Assembly (NCBI GenBank): GCA_026929865.2
Contig: CM049406.2
Span: 23,811,501-23,875,500 of the forward strand
DNA from: Hyperoplus lanceolatus
Lineage: Eukaryota; Chordata; Actinopteri; Uranoscopiformes; Ammodytidae
Direction: 5' to 3'
Length of the DNA stretch: 64,000 bases
This document shows positions 9,561 to 19,383 of the stretch, piece by piece. Position numbers and translations under genes: made by a program. Positions within the stretch are counted from its first letter, which is position 1, and each line of letters starts with the position of its first letter. Below the pieces are notes generated by a model. That model was not told the DNA's origin, searched no databases, and saw only the letters and a list, made by a program, of their open reading frames with translations.

Positions 9561-11234
9561 ATGGATATTTGTAACCAGTTTGACGTTCAGGGTCAGAGCT
9601 CCCTCTTGGTAACAGGCATTGAGGGAGATTACTCAGATGAAGAGATAGCTCATGTTTTTGAAGTAAATGGGAAAGTGTCAACAATTGTCCGGATCCCTGA
9701 TGAGCTAGAACATCCAAAGGGTAGAGCCCTGATAGAGTATTTGTCTGACCGGTCCATCTCTAGAATAGACCCCATTACCTTAGGCACCTTACCAAGCCCC
9801 AAAGATCATTCCCTAAAATGGTCTGTGAGAACCATTAGAGATGTCTGTCAAGAAGAGATGGGCAGGGAGATAGCCCTCAGATACCTGAGTGAACTAAAGC
9901 TAGTCGCAGGTAGTAGCAAAACAGGCTTCTTAAGTGTACTCACAAGCGAGCTACAAGAGAACCAAGATACAGCTCAAAATGATAACACATCTGACAATGA
10001 TAACCAAGGTGAACCTGCAGAACCCATATATGTTCCTAAGGTATCTGCTAGTGTGCCAGTGAGCCCAGTTCACAGTGATGAGAGTGTCATTAACCCCCCT
10101 CAGATCCAAAAAGTGATTGTGGAGCATGTCATCCGAAATGACTCAAGAACTTCATCACACATGCCTGTCCGTCTGCGCATCTTCTCTGGTCGCATGCCAA
10201 AGCCTAATGGTGAGGTTGACTATGACACCTGGCACACCCAGGTTGACCTTCTTCTTGAAGATCCTTCCTTTAGTGATACACACAAGGTAAGGAAAATTCT
10301 TGAAAGCCTGCTGAATCCAGCTACTGATGTGGTGAAACCCCTTGGAATCTCCTCACCTCCCAGTGCTTATGTCACTCAGCTTGAATCTGCCTTCGGTGTT
10401 GTGGAGGATGGAGAGGAGCTCTTTGCAGCCTTTCTCAGCTCAAACCAGAACAATGGGGAGAAACCCTGCGCATTTCTTAACCGACTCCACACCCTCCTCA
10501 CAAAAACGATTTCTAGAGGGGGAGCCTCAGTTGAAAATTCAAACGAACACTTACTCAGACAGTTCTGCCGGGGCTGTTGGGATCAGAGCATCATCATAGG
10601 TCTACAGCTAGAGCCCAAAAAGAGCAACCCCCCACCATTCCGTGAATTTCTCCTCATGTTGAGAGCCGAGGAAGATCGCCGTTCAGCAAAGCTAGACAGA
10701 ATGAAAAAACATCTAGGTGCTTCTAAAGCTATCGCACATGCCCATCACATCTTCGACATTCCCTCCTATGATAGTGGTCCTGCCCCCACCCCAAAAGAAA
10801 CCGAAGCATCAAAGCTTGAAAAGAAAATGAATGAGCTAACTGAACAGGTAGAGAAGTTGAGCTGTGAAGCTTCAGTCTCTCTTGAGGGAGTAACTTGCGA
10901 GTCAATCATGGACTCTGGTTCACAAGTAAACACAGTTTCCGAGTGTTTCTATAGAAACAACCTGTCTCACCTACCCATTCGTCCTATTAATGCTCTTCTT
11001 GAAATCGAAGGAGCTGGTGGACAGAATGTCCCCTATCTTGGCTACATAGAAGCTCGCATCAATTTTCCCAAACCCATCACTGGCAGGGAAGAGGAGCTTG
11101 AGGTCTTAGCGCTTATAGTCCCAGACTGTCCATTTAACAGTGGAACCCCACTTTTGATTGGGACTAATGTGTTATTCAGACTTTATGATAAGTCACTTGA
11201 ACAAAATGGCTCTACCAGGTGGCGTGTTCCTTGA
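9561..11234 (+). CDS. Gag-protease polyprotein, PNMA-like gag (Ty3/gypsy)
   Basis: This 557-residue frame is intact. Residues 1-90 form an RRM-like N-terminal region (VTGIEGDYSDEEIAHVFEV, then GKVSTIVRIPD), as in paraneoplastic Ma antigens (PNMA). From about residue 205 (LRIFSGRMPKPNGEVDYDTW) to 390 lies a capsid region with the PNMA-type ESLLNPATDVVKPL and AFGVVEDGEELFAAF stretches. A short coiled coil (KLEKKMNELTEQVEKL) follows. I see no CCHC zinc knuckle. The retropepsin-like part starts near residue 445, with the catalytic DSGSQ at 451-455. The frame ends in a 77-bp overlap with pol, which lies in the +1 frame, so expression of pol would need a +1 shift or an equivalent. The ATG is about 100 bp after the LTR. 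PNMA genes of mammals are known to derive from this class of gypsy element; that this is a close relative is inference. Confidence 0.85.
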   Translation: MDICNQFDVQGQSSLLVTGIEGDYSDEEIAHVFEVNGKVSTIVRIPDELEHPKGRALIEYLSDRSISRIDPITLGTLPSPKDHSLKWSVRTIRDVCQEEMGREIALRYLSELKLVAGSSKTGFLSVLTSELQENQDTAQNDNTSDNDNQGEPAEPIYVPKVSASVPVSPVHSDESVINPPQIQKVIVEHVIRNDSRTSSHMPVRLRIFSGRMPKPNGEVDYDTWHTQVDLLLEDPSFSDTHKVRKILESLLNPATDVVKPLGISSPPSAYVTQLESAFGVVEDGEELFAAFLSSNQNNGEKPCAFLNRLHTLLTKTISRGGASVENSNEHLLRQFCRGCWDQSIIIGLQLEPKKSNPPPFREFLLMLRAEEDRRSAKLDRMKKHLGASKAIAHAHHIFDIPSYDSGPAPTPKETEASKLEKKMNELTEQVEKLSCEASVSLEGVTCESIMDSGSQVNTVSECFYRNNLSHLPIRPINALLEIEGAGGQNVPYLGYIEARINFPKPITGREEELEVLALIVPDCPFNSGTPLLIGTNVLFRLYDKSLEQNGSTRWRVP

Positions 11235-12005
11235 AGCTTCTTTGATTGACATTCCCTTTAATTCCAGAAACAAGGTCACTGTTGTGCTGCGTAACTTAAG
11301 TGAACACAATGTCACACTGCAGCCGAAATCCATTGTTGCTCAGTTATGTGCAGCCCAGCACATCACCCAACTTGGACCTAAACAAAATGCACCTTGTCAG
11401 GACAGGCCCTTCACTGAAAACCTCAACCTAAACCTTGATGACTCACCGCTATCTGAACAATGGAAAGAGCGCATCACCACTAAGCTTAACTCCATTTCAG
11501 AAGTCTTTGCAGTAGATGACTTGTCATACGGTCACACCACTGCTGTAAAGCATCGCATCAGGCTGTCTGATGAGACTCCTTTTAAGGAGAGGCCGAGACC
11601 TATTCATCCCAGTGACAGAGAGGCAGTCAAGCAACACCTCAAAGAACTGCTTGATGCAGGAATCATTCAAGAGTCAGAGATACCATTTGCATCACCAATA
11701 GTCTTAGTGCGTAAAAAGAATGGCTCGATCAGGCTATGCATAGACTACAGGAAGTTAAATGCACGAACCATCAGGGATGCATATGCCCTTCCGAACATTG
11801 AAGAAACATTTGCAGCCCTCAGTGGTGCCAAATGGTTTTCCGTCATGGATCTCAAATCCGGTTATTATCAGGTTGGCATGGCTGAGGACGATAAGCCTAA
11901 AACTGCTTTTGTTTGTCCCCTGGGCTTCTTTGAATTCAATCGCATGCCACAGGGTGTCACAAATGCTCCAAGCACCTTCCAGCGCCTTATGGAGAAGTGT
12001 GTCGG
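11158..12005 (+). pseudogene. Pol, 5' part (reverse transcriptase palm), broken by LINE insertion
   Basis: The frame encodes the N-terminal half of a Ty3/gypsy reverse transcriptase: the connector after the protease, then PFKERPRPIHPSDREAVKQH, LVRKKNGSIRLCIDYRKLN, WFSVMDLKSGYYQV and FNRMPQGVTNAPSTFQ. The coding sense is interrupted at VEKCVG-type sequence by a LINE fragment at 12006-12468, about a dozen codons before the FLDD catalytic motif. Apart from that insertion no stop or frameshift is visible, so the element was probably intact when the LINE landed. Confidence 0.85.
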
Positions 12006-12468
12006 CACACTTGGCATATTTTTATATATAAAGCCCTGACCGGAATGCTGCCACTCTATTTGACAACAATGCTGCATATCTCTGATGGGCTTTATCAAAC
12101 CCGCTCAACTGAAATGCTCATGTTATATGTTCCATACGCCCGGTCTGACCTTGGTAAGACTGCTTTTAGCCACAGTGCCCCTGACTCCTGGAACAGCCTA
12201 CAACATCAAATTAAAATAAATACACTCATAACTGTTAACCAATTTAAAGTTATTATTTTGAATCAGCCCCACTCCACTTGTAACTGTTTTAATTAGGCTA
12301 TTGTTCTATTTTATTCAATTGATCTGAATGTTTTAATTGTTGTCTCTTTGTAAGCTTGTTGTGTATTCTCATTGTATATTGTGTATCTGTCTCGACGTCA
12401 TTGTAAAAGAGGGTAACCTCAATTGATCTTTCGAGAATAAATAAAGGAAAATTAAAATGAAATGAAAA
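12006..12468 (+). mobile_element. Rex1-like LINE 3' fragment inserted in pol, 8-bp TSD
   Basis: TGTGTCGG is duplicated at 11998-12005 and 12469-12476. The insert encodes the last ~95 residues of a LINE (IFIYKALTGMLPLYL ... RSDLGKTAFSHSAPDSWNSL) and ends in an A-rich tail with AATAAATAAAGG. It is the same family as the minus-strand LINE at 19384-21195. The short 5'-truncated form with a target duplication is typical of LINE retrotransposition. Confidence 0.9.
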
Positions 12469-13860
12469 TGTGTCGGTGACCTCCACCTTAATGAGGTGCT
12501 TGTGTTCCTAGACGATTTGATAGTGTTCTCAGACACATTGGAAGAACATGAAGCACGGCTTATGAAGGTACTGAATCGCCTCAAAGACTACGGCTTAAAG
12601 CTGTCTCCAGAAAAGTGTCACTTCTTTAAGACTTCTGTGAAATACCTGGGTCATGTAGTCGATACTCTGGGAGTCCATACTGACCCTGCAAAGGTATCCG
12701 CCTTAAGAGATTGGCCCCGCCCTTCAACAAGGAAGGAGTTGAAATGTTTTCTAGGCTTCGCTGGATACTATCGACGTTTTGTCGAGGGTTACTCCAAAAT
12801 AGCCAAACCCCTCAACAGCCTGACAGCAGGCTACTGTGCACCAAAGAAAAGAGGCAAAGTGTACAAGAGAGACTACTCCAAACCTCATGTGAGCCCAAAC
12901 GCACCACTCGGAGAGGAGTGGACTCCCGAGTGTGAAAATGCTTTTCGAACTCTTATTGACAAATTGACCTCTGCACCCATCCTTGCCTTTGCAGACCCAC
13001 AACTACCGTATGTCTTACATACCGATGCTTGTCGAGAAGGTCTAGGGGCAGCCCTCTATCAAGCGCAGGAGGGGAAGCTCAGAGCTGTGGCTTATGCTAG
13101 TCGAGGTCTTTCCAAGAGTGAACAAAACTACCCCACTCACAAACTTGAGTTCTTAGCTCTTAAGTGGGCTGTTTGTGAGAAGTTTAATGACTACCTTTAT
13201 GGGACAAATTTTACTGTACTTACCGACAATAATCCCCTCACGTACGTGTTAACCTCAGCCAAGCTAGATGCAGCCGGACACCGCTGGTTAGCCGCTCTCT
13301 CTACTTACCAGTTCTCCATCAAGTATAGAGCAGGTCATGCCAACGGCGATGCAGATGGGTTATCCCGTCGGCCTCAAAGCCCACCTCATGAGGATGAGGA
13401 TTTTGTCAAGGAAAGAGAAAGGATTGAGGATATGAAAAGACGTCTCATGGACCCAAGAGGAAACATGGGCCAGGAAGTGTTCTCTACCTTATGTCAACGT
13501 CATCTGGTGACATTTAAAGGTGAACATCAGCCAGAGCAATATGTTGTTGCAGAGTCTCTAGCTGTCAACCCCTCATTGATATCCGACATCTTCGGTGAAG
13601 ACACCTTGCCTTCCATGACAGACACTGACTGGCGCAACCTTCAAAAAGCAGATCCATGTATCTCACGTGTCATCAACTTTGTGAAGAGAGCGATAAAGCC
13701 CAGCTTCAGAGAGACAAACCTTGAGCATTCAGATGTCAAACTCCTCCTTAGGGAATGGAAAAGGCTTGAACTCAGAGATGGTGTACTACACAGGAAGTGG
13801 ATGGACAGAGAAAACCTTGTCTATCAATTGGTCTTACCTGAACAGTTAAGAGAAAGAGCA
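12469..13860 (+). pseudogene. Pol, 3' part (RT thumb, RNase H, start of integrase), truncated
   Basis: The frame resumes after the LINE in the same phase and encodes VLVFLDDLIVFSDTLEEHE (FLDD is the RT catalytic pair), LGFAGYYRRFVEGYSKIAKP, the RNase H segment LHTDACREGLGAALYQ with TDNNPLTYVL, and the linker to integrase. It stops making sense at 13860 (ELRERA), exactly where the LTR of the minus-strand gypsy element begins. The zinc-binding and catalytic integrase domains are absent here. Positions 13617-13860 match 47777-48020 almost base for base. Confidence 0.85.
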
Positions 13861-14203
13861 TGTAGTAGTGGAAACCAACATAATTATTCTCGTGGCCGAG
13901 TGGGTTTTTGTTTCCACTAACATAAGATTCTACTAAAGGAAGGAGACTTCTCATCACCAGGCAAGGTAGACGCGGAGAAGTAGGAGTTGGTCTAACAGGT
14001 TACTTTATTTAAAGGTTGACATCGAGGTTACAGCTAGTAGACAGTGTAACAGGATCAATGATATACTGTGCAGGTTTTGTAGACGGAGACACTCGTGTGG
14101 CTGGTCTAGTCTTGGGTACTTTATTACATGCTTGTTCACGTTACAGGTGTTCACCCCTAAACCTTCCCCAACCTCCTTACAGGTTCCTACGCATATCACT
14201 ACA
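13861..14203 (-). mobile_element. 3' LTR of minus-strand Ty3/gypsy element
   Basis: The left edge TGTAGTAG at 13861 abuts the broken pol; the right edge CACTACA ends at 14203 beside a polypurine tract read on the minus strand. The termini are short inverted repeats. The second LTR expected to the right of the pol gene (after about 17690) was not found, so the element is truncated at its 5' end. Confidence 0.75.
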
Positions 14204-14216
14204 TCTCCCCCTTTTA
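14204..14216 (-). other. Polypurine tract of minus-strand gypsy element
   Basis: On the minus strand this reads CTAAAAGGGGGAG directly before the LTR. It is the expected plus-strand priming site and fixes the LTR boundary. Confidence 0.7.
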
Positions 14217-14508
14217 GTGAAGTACCAGTATTTCTTTTGTTTTCTTTGAGTATTAATAATTAACAATAAACATACTCTTCATTAACAATAAACATACTCT
14301 CCGGTATAACATTTATCTTCGACACTATAAACCTGAGACAAACCCACTTGTGTGACGTGTTATATCTTTTAACCAAAACCCAGAACACAGAACATATAAT
14401 TATAATCATTCTGTCTAGGGGTCAGGGTGGACTACCTGATACCCCGGAGCCGTGCAGGGATTATTCAGCCCTGTGTAACCACGCTCTCTAACTGTATATG
14501 ACTGGTGA

Positions 14509-17397
14509 TTACAAGTCCATTCTAGTTGGGTTTCTTATGACCCGCCCTGATCTTGTCACGGTAGGAGTCTCTGGAACGACCCTGATGTGGAGTCTGTTTC
14601 TTCGTAGACTTCCAGAGGGTAGGTCAACGTTGTAAGATCTTGGTGTTGGAGCTGGGCCACTGACAGTTCCAGACTGGCTTGTGTTTTTCACCCAGACTCT
14701 TTGTCCTGGTCTGAGGTCTTGTCTTTCTTTTGTACAGTGTCTTTTATTGAACCAAAAGGCTTGTTTCTCCTTCATGTCTTGATCCTTCTTTTTGAAAGCC
14801 TGGAGGTCAGGCCACTTAGGCTGTAGTTTGTCCTGGCTGATAGGCAAAGGTGTTCTGATATGCCGACCCATCAACAACTGTGCTGGGGATGATCCATGTG
14901 ACAATGGGGTAGCCCTGTAAGCCATGAGGGCCTTGTGTGGATCCTCTCCCTTCCCCAGGAGAGATTTCACCGTCCGCACAGCTCTTTCAGCTTCCCCGTT
15001 GCTCTGCGGATAACGGGGGCTGCTGGTCACATGGCTGAAGTCATATTCTTTGGCGAAGTCCGTGAACTCAGTTGCTGAGAATTGGGGCCCGTTGTCTGTG
15101 ACGACAGACTCCGGGACTCCATGGCGTGCGAATATGGCCTTCAACTTCTCCTTTACATTGCCTGTGGTGGTGGAGGTGAGGTTGGCTACTTCAATGTAGC
15201 GTGAGAAATAGTCAATTACCACAAGGTACATTGCGCTCTTCCACTGAAAAAGATCTGCTGCAACGCGCTGCCATGGTCTAGCAGGTAATGGCGTCGTCAG
15301 CAGTGGTTCTGGTGCGTTGTGAACTTCTTTTGCACAGATCACACAGTTTTCCACTTTCTGCTTTATGTGTTTTGTCAGACCTGGCCACCATACCGACTGC
15401 TGTGCTCTTGCGATGCATTTTGTCATGCCCTGGTGACCTTCATGAATTTTGTCAAGCATCTCCTCTTGCATAGTAACTGGGATGACGAGTCTTTCACCCT
15501 TCATTAGCAGTCCTTCTGCTACTAGCAGATCCTGGCGATACTGCCAGTACTGTTGAAGTTCTGGTGGGAGAGCCTTTCTGTTTGGCCATCCTGTCTGCAC
15601 CATGTTTTTGAGTCTTTTGCAGACATCATCTGTGTCTTGTGTGGCTCTGATCTGAACCAGTCTCCCCTCTGATGCAGGTAAGTGTTCCACTATGTTGTTG
15701 ATGTACAACCTGACATCTGTCTCCAGCTGCTTTTCCTCCTCCGTAGGTGCGGTTTGGATTGGAGCCCTGGAAAGTGCGTCTGCTGTGACAAGATTTTTCC
15801 CCGGCACGTGTTCAATTCTGTATGTGAAGCGGAGTAGTCGCAGTCTGAATCTCAGAACGCGTGGGGGCAAATCATCAAGGCCTCTGCTGCTCAGTAGAGA
15901 GATGAGGGGTTTGTGGTCCGTCTGTATGAGAAAGTCCATCCCCACTAGATAAGACTGAAAGCGCTCACACGCCCATGTCAACGCCAGCGCCTCTTTTTCA
16001 ATCTGGGCGTATCTCCGCTCTGCCTCTGTCATGCTGCGTGAGATGAAGGCAACTGGACGCCAGTCCCCTGACGGTTGCTTCTGAGACAGAACCCCTCCGA
16101 GCCCAAATGAGGAAGCATCTGCTGCAACTTTTGTGTCTCTGTTCGGGCAGTACTGTGCCAGGACAGCGGGTGAGCTCAGTTCTCGACGCAGCTCCTCGAA
16201 TGCCCGCTGCTGCACGCTCCCCCAGGCCCAGTCATTGTCTGCCTTCAGCAGGTCTCTTATTGGCTGTGTGAGCTCAGCGATACGTGGTGAAAACTTCCCC
16301 ACATAGTTAACCATGCCCAAAAATCTCCTGACGTCAGCAACATCTTTAGGTGTGGGCATTTCCGTAATTGCCTTGATTTTACCTGGGTCTGCTTCAATGC
16401 TCTGTGCGCTGATGACGTGACCCAGGAAAGTGACCCGATCCACAGCAAACTTGCATTTGTCGTTGTTGAGTGTCAACCCCTCCTTTTGGAGTCGCCTCAA
16501 CACTTGGTGCAGCCTGTGGTCATGTTGTTCTCGAGACGTCCCAAAGACAAGAATGTCATCTGCATGACAGACGGTCCCTTCCAGTCCAGCCAGCATCTGT
16601 GTCAGCCGCTTTTGGAAGTGCTCCGGTGCCGATGAGATTCCAAATGGCAATCTGTGGAAACCGTATCTTCCAAAAGGTGTGATGAATGTGGTCAGCGCAG
16701 CTGAGTCTGGGTGCAGGGGCACCTGCCAGAATCCTGCAGTAGCATCGAGTTTTGTGAACACTGTTGCACCTGAAAGCATCGCCAAGGTTTCATCAACAGC
16801 AGGCAGGATGAGTCTCTCACGGCAGATGTACTCATTTAGGTGTGTTAGATCAACACAGATTCTGATTTTTTCGTTGGGCTTTGGTGCCACCACCATCCCT
16901 GCGCACCAGTCTGTGGGCTCGTCAATGGGTGCAATTACTCCCATGTTCTCCATTCTTTGGAGTTCCTCTTTAACTTTGTCCACCAACGGTAGTGGTACCC
17001 GACGTGGCAGTGACAAAGCATAAGGCTTGGCGTCCTCCTTCAGCTTAATTTTGTACTCCCCTTGCAGGCGTCCCAAGCCTGTAAAAACGTTGGGGTACTG
17101 GCTCTTGAAGTCTGCTAACAGCTCCTGAACGCAGTCAACTGGTCGCAGTAACTGCAGTGCTTTGATTGCTGGAAGGCCAAGCAGAGGTGTGGCCAACCTG
17201 TCTATGGTCCGGTCTTTGAATGTTATTGTGCCATTAAACTGACCTCTCACTTTAAGTGGGTTGTTGCTAGGTCCACATAGTGGCATCGCCGCTCTTGTTA
17301 GTATGCCATGCTGTTTTTCTGAGTAAACTGTAGGTGAAATGGCTGTCACCTCCGCACCTGTGTCCAGCTTAAAGGTGGTTTGTTGCCCATTTAACAT
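14509..17397 (-). CDS. Ty3/gypsy pol polyprotein (protease, RT, RNase H, integrase), K02A2.6-like
   Basis: An intact 962-residue frame. Protease: FKLDTGAEVTAIS near residue 10. RT: KIRICVDLTHLN, FGRYGFHRLPFGISSAPEHF and the catalytic HADDILVFG. RNase H: VAADASSFGLGGVLSQ and TDHKPLISLL. Integrase: an HHCC zinc finger (HEGHQG ... CVICAK), then catalytic D-D-E in VAADLFQ, VTDNGPQFSA and NGEAERAVRTV. The C-terminal part holds a small basic region. The ATG at 17397 sits inside the protease start; the open frame runs back only to a TGA at about 17428, so protease lacks its natural junction with gag. Gag itself is essentially missing. The element lies head-to-tail against the plus-strand gypsy element it broke. 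Confidence 0.9.
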   Translation of the reverse strand: MLNGQQTTFKLDTGAEVTAISPTVYSEKQHGILTRAAMPLCGPSNNPLKVRGQFNGTITFKDRTIDRLATPLLGLPAIKALQLLRPVDCVQELLADFKSQYPNVFTGLGRLQGEYKIKLKEDAKPYALSLPRRVPLPLVDKVKEELQRMENMGVIAPIDEPTDWCAGMVVAPKPNEKIRICVDLTHLNEYICRERLILPAVDETLAMLSGATVFTKLDATAGFWQVPLHPDSAALTTFITPFGRYGFHRLPFGISSAPEHFQKRLTQMLAGLEGTVCHADDILVFGTSREQHDHRLHQVLRRLQKEGLTLNNDKCKFAVDRVTFLGHVISAQSIEADPGKIKAITEMPTPKDVADVRRFLGMVNYVGKFSPRIAELTQPIRDLLKADNDWAWGSVQQRAFEELRRELSSPAVLAQYCPNRDTKVAADASSFGLGGVLSQKQPSGDWRPVAFISRSMTEAERRYAQIEKEALALTWACERFQSYLVGMDFLIQTDHKPLISLLSSRGLDDLPPRVLRFRLRLLRFTYRIEHVPGKNLVTADALSRAPIQTAPTEEEKQLETDVRLYINNIVEHLPASEGRLVQIRATQDTDDVCKRLKNMVQTGWPNRKALPPELQQYWQYRQDLLVAEGLLMKGERLVIPVTMQEEMLDKIHEGHQGMTKCIARAQQSVWWPGLTKHIKQKVENCVICAKEVHNAPEPLLTTPLPARPWQRVAADLFQWKSAMYLVVIDYFSRYIEVANLTSTTTGNVKEKLKAIFARHGVPESVVTDNGPQFSATEFTDFAKEYDFSHVTSSPRYPQSNGEAERAVRTVKSLLGKGEDPHKALMAYRATPLSHGSSPAQLLMGRHIRTPLPISQDKLQPKWPDLQAFKKKDQDMKEKQAFWFNKRHCTKERQDLRPGQRVWVKNTSQSGTVSGPAPTPRSYNVDLPSGSLRRNRLHIRVVPETPTVTRSGRVIRNPTRMDL

Positions 17398-17695
17398 CAG
17401 CGTCTTTTTCCATGATTGCTCTCGATTTCAGATGATGACGTTGACGACTGCTGCAACCCATCTGATCCCCTGCGGTTGGCGACGCTGCCGGCGGTAGAAG
17501 GAACTGCTTGTCCGGTTTCGAACCCGAAGAGCTGATCCTCATGACAGGCGCTGAGTGGCTCTAGCTGTCTGCGTAGAGCTGGCTGGGATGAGTTGAGCTG
17601 TGTGGAGGACGAAAGACGACCCTCGGTTTTGGCTGTCTGCTGGCCTGTGACATCACGACACGCCCTTGCCAGTGACATCACGCTGATAGCACACG
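17398..17695 (-). pseudogene. Gag C-terminal remnant upstream of pol
   Basis: A 94-residue frame (17397-17681) and the pol-phase frame interrupted by TGA occupy this stretch. Neither shows a capsid or CCHC motif clearly. By position it should be the end of gag; the rest of gag and the 5' LTR are not present to the right. Confidence 0.35.
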
Positions 17696-18613
17696 TTGAG
17701 AGCGTAGCTTAGCATCTCAGATCACAGCACGATATTCCCCCAATTGTTCACAGAAGGAAACTCTGCACCTGTTTTTTATCGAGGCCCTCCAGAAAAACAG
17801 TAATAGAAAGAGAAGAGAAGGGAAAAGAATCCTACCTAACGCCAGAATTCTAAATAACTCTCTACTCCTTATTAAAGAACTGATCTTGTCTTTGTTATGG
17901 GAAGTTTGGTTTGCCTTACTTAATTTTGTAACCTAGGTTTACTGTATCAATACACATACGTGTAATCTAATCACACTTGATATACAGCTGTGCCGTAGTA
18001 CTTTTTGGAAACACTAACTGTAACATTAACAACAAACAATACTACAATAGTAGGTTCTGTTCTTACTCTTTCTAAAAGAGATTGATCCTGAACGCTAAAT
18101 AAATCACTTATAACTCATTATCTTCTTCAATGAATATTAAGTCTTTTGATCATTTTACTTTTTATTATTACTTTGCTTGTAGTGTTTCCTTTCCCCATGT
18201 GGCCTTATCATTAATATTGTAATTATTACTTTTCCAACTCAAGGGGCGGCTCCTACTCGTGCATTTCAAATGCCACTGCACGCAGTTGGATAGCACTACA
18301 ACCAATCAGAGCGATGCACGAGGCGACGTAAGCCCCTTTCGTTTAGCGAACAGCTGTTAAACTGTTAAATTAAACGTTTGCCGTTGTCGGTCGGCAAAAT
18401 AGAACATTCCACTTACTTGCTAATGAAAGATTTGAGTGCCGTCTTCCAAATCGTTAAGGGTCGAGGCCAAAGCAGTCTCAAACTCACACAACATATCCGC
18501 AGCCATCTTTGATGTTTACTATCACGGCTTCGACGTCGCATGCACGTCACTGTCGTCATCCGGTTACGTCCGCCCCAGAGTACCATATAAAGGGCTCTGG
18601 TGCGCCCATATTA
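17696..18613. other. Unassigned DNA right of the gypsy element
   Basis: No gene is seen. 18240-18613 is GC-richer, contains an ACCAATCAGAG word and continues after the foldback at 19026-19170; this looks like an older repeat into which the foldback inserted, but I could not define its ends. Confidence 0.4.
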
Positions 18614-19023
18614 CACTCAACAAAAATATAAACGCAACACTTTTGTTTTTGCTCCCATTTTTCATGAGATGGACTTAAAATCTAAAATTCATTCCAGATA
18701 CACAATTGTACCATTTCTCTCAAACATTGTTCACAAATCTGTCTAAATGTGTGATAGTGAGCACTTCTGCTTTGCTGAGATAATCCATCCTGTGCACTAA
18801 TCATGATGTCAGATCAGCATCTTGATGTGGCACACCTGTGAGGTGGGATGGATTATCTCAGCAAAGCAGAAGTGCTCACTATCACACATTTAGACAGATT
18901 TGTGAACAATGTTTGAGAGAAATGGTACAATTGTGTATCTGGAATGAATTTTAGATCTTTAAGTCCATCTCATGAAAAATGGGAGCAAAAACAAAAGGGT
19001 TGCGTTTATATTTTTGTTGAGTG
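18614..19023. mobile_element. Tc1/mariner-type foldback MITE with TA target
   Basis: The two arms of about 180 bp are near-perfect inverted repeats (outer end CACTCAACAAAAATATAAAC) around a roughly 50-bp spacer, flanked by TA at 18612-18613 and 19024-19025. No coding capacity. From memory, elements with this terminus recur in many aquatic animal genomes; this should be checked by search. Confidence 0.9.
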
Positions 19024-19025
19024 TA

Positions 19026-19383
19026 GATAGAACCAATTGAAACCACCCGCCAGATCTCTGGCTTTCTTGATAAAGCTACAACGGAGCGTGTCCAGACCAA
19101 CACGCGCAGCAAATTTAATTTGCCAGCGCCTAGTGGCAGGTCTGGGAATGCCAGGCTAGGCAGTTGCGGGAATGTTGTTGTCCATGACTGAAGGTGTGGC
19201 ACACAAACAATACTGCATCATCATAAAGGGATTGGTCAGTATCCATCAGTTATAGCTCATCTTTGGCTTCTTTCCTCCCCCTGATTATTAGTTAATTTCT
19301 TTCCCCATATTATTGATCTGGTGACAACATCTTCCCCCGTACAGCCTCTACCCCTCATTGTCATCATCTCCATTTGTACACAT
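19026..19383. other. Unassigned intergenic DNA
   Basis: No gene. The first 150 bp (AGGTCTGGGAATGCCAGGCT near 19138) resembles MITE ends common in fish but lacks a clear partner. Confidence 0.35.
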
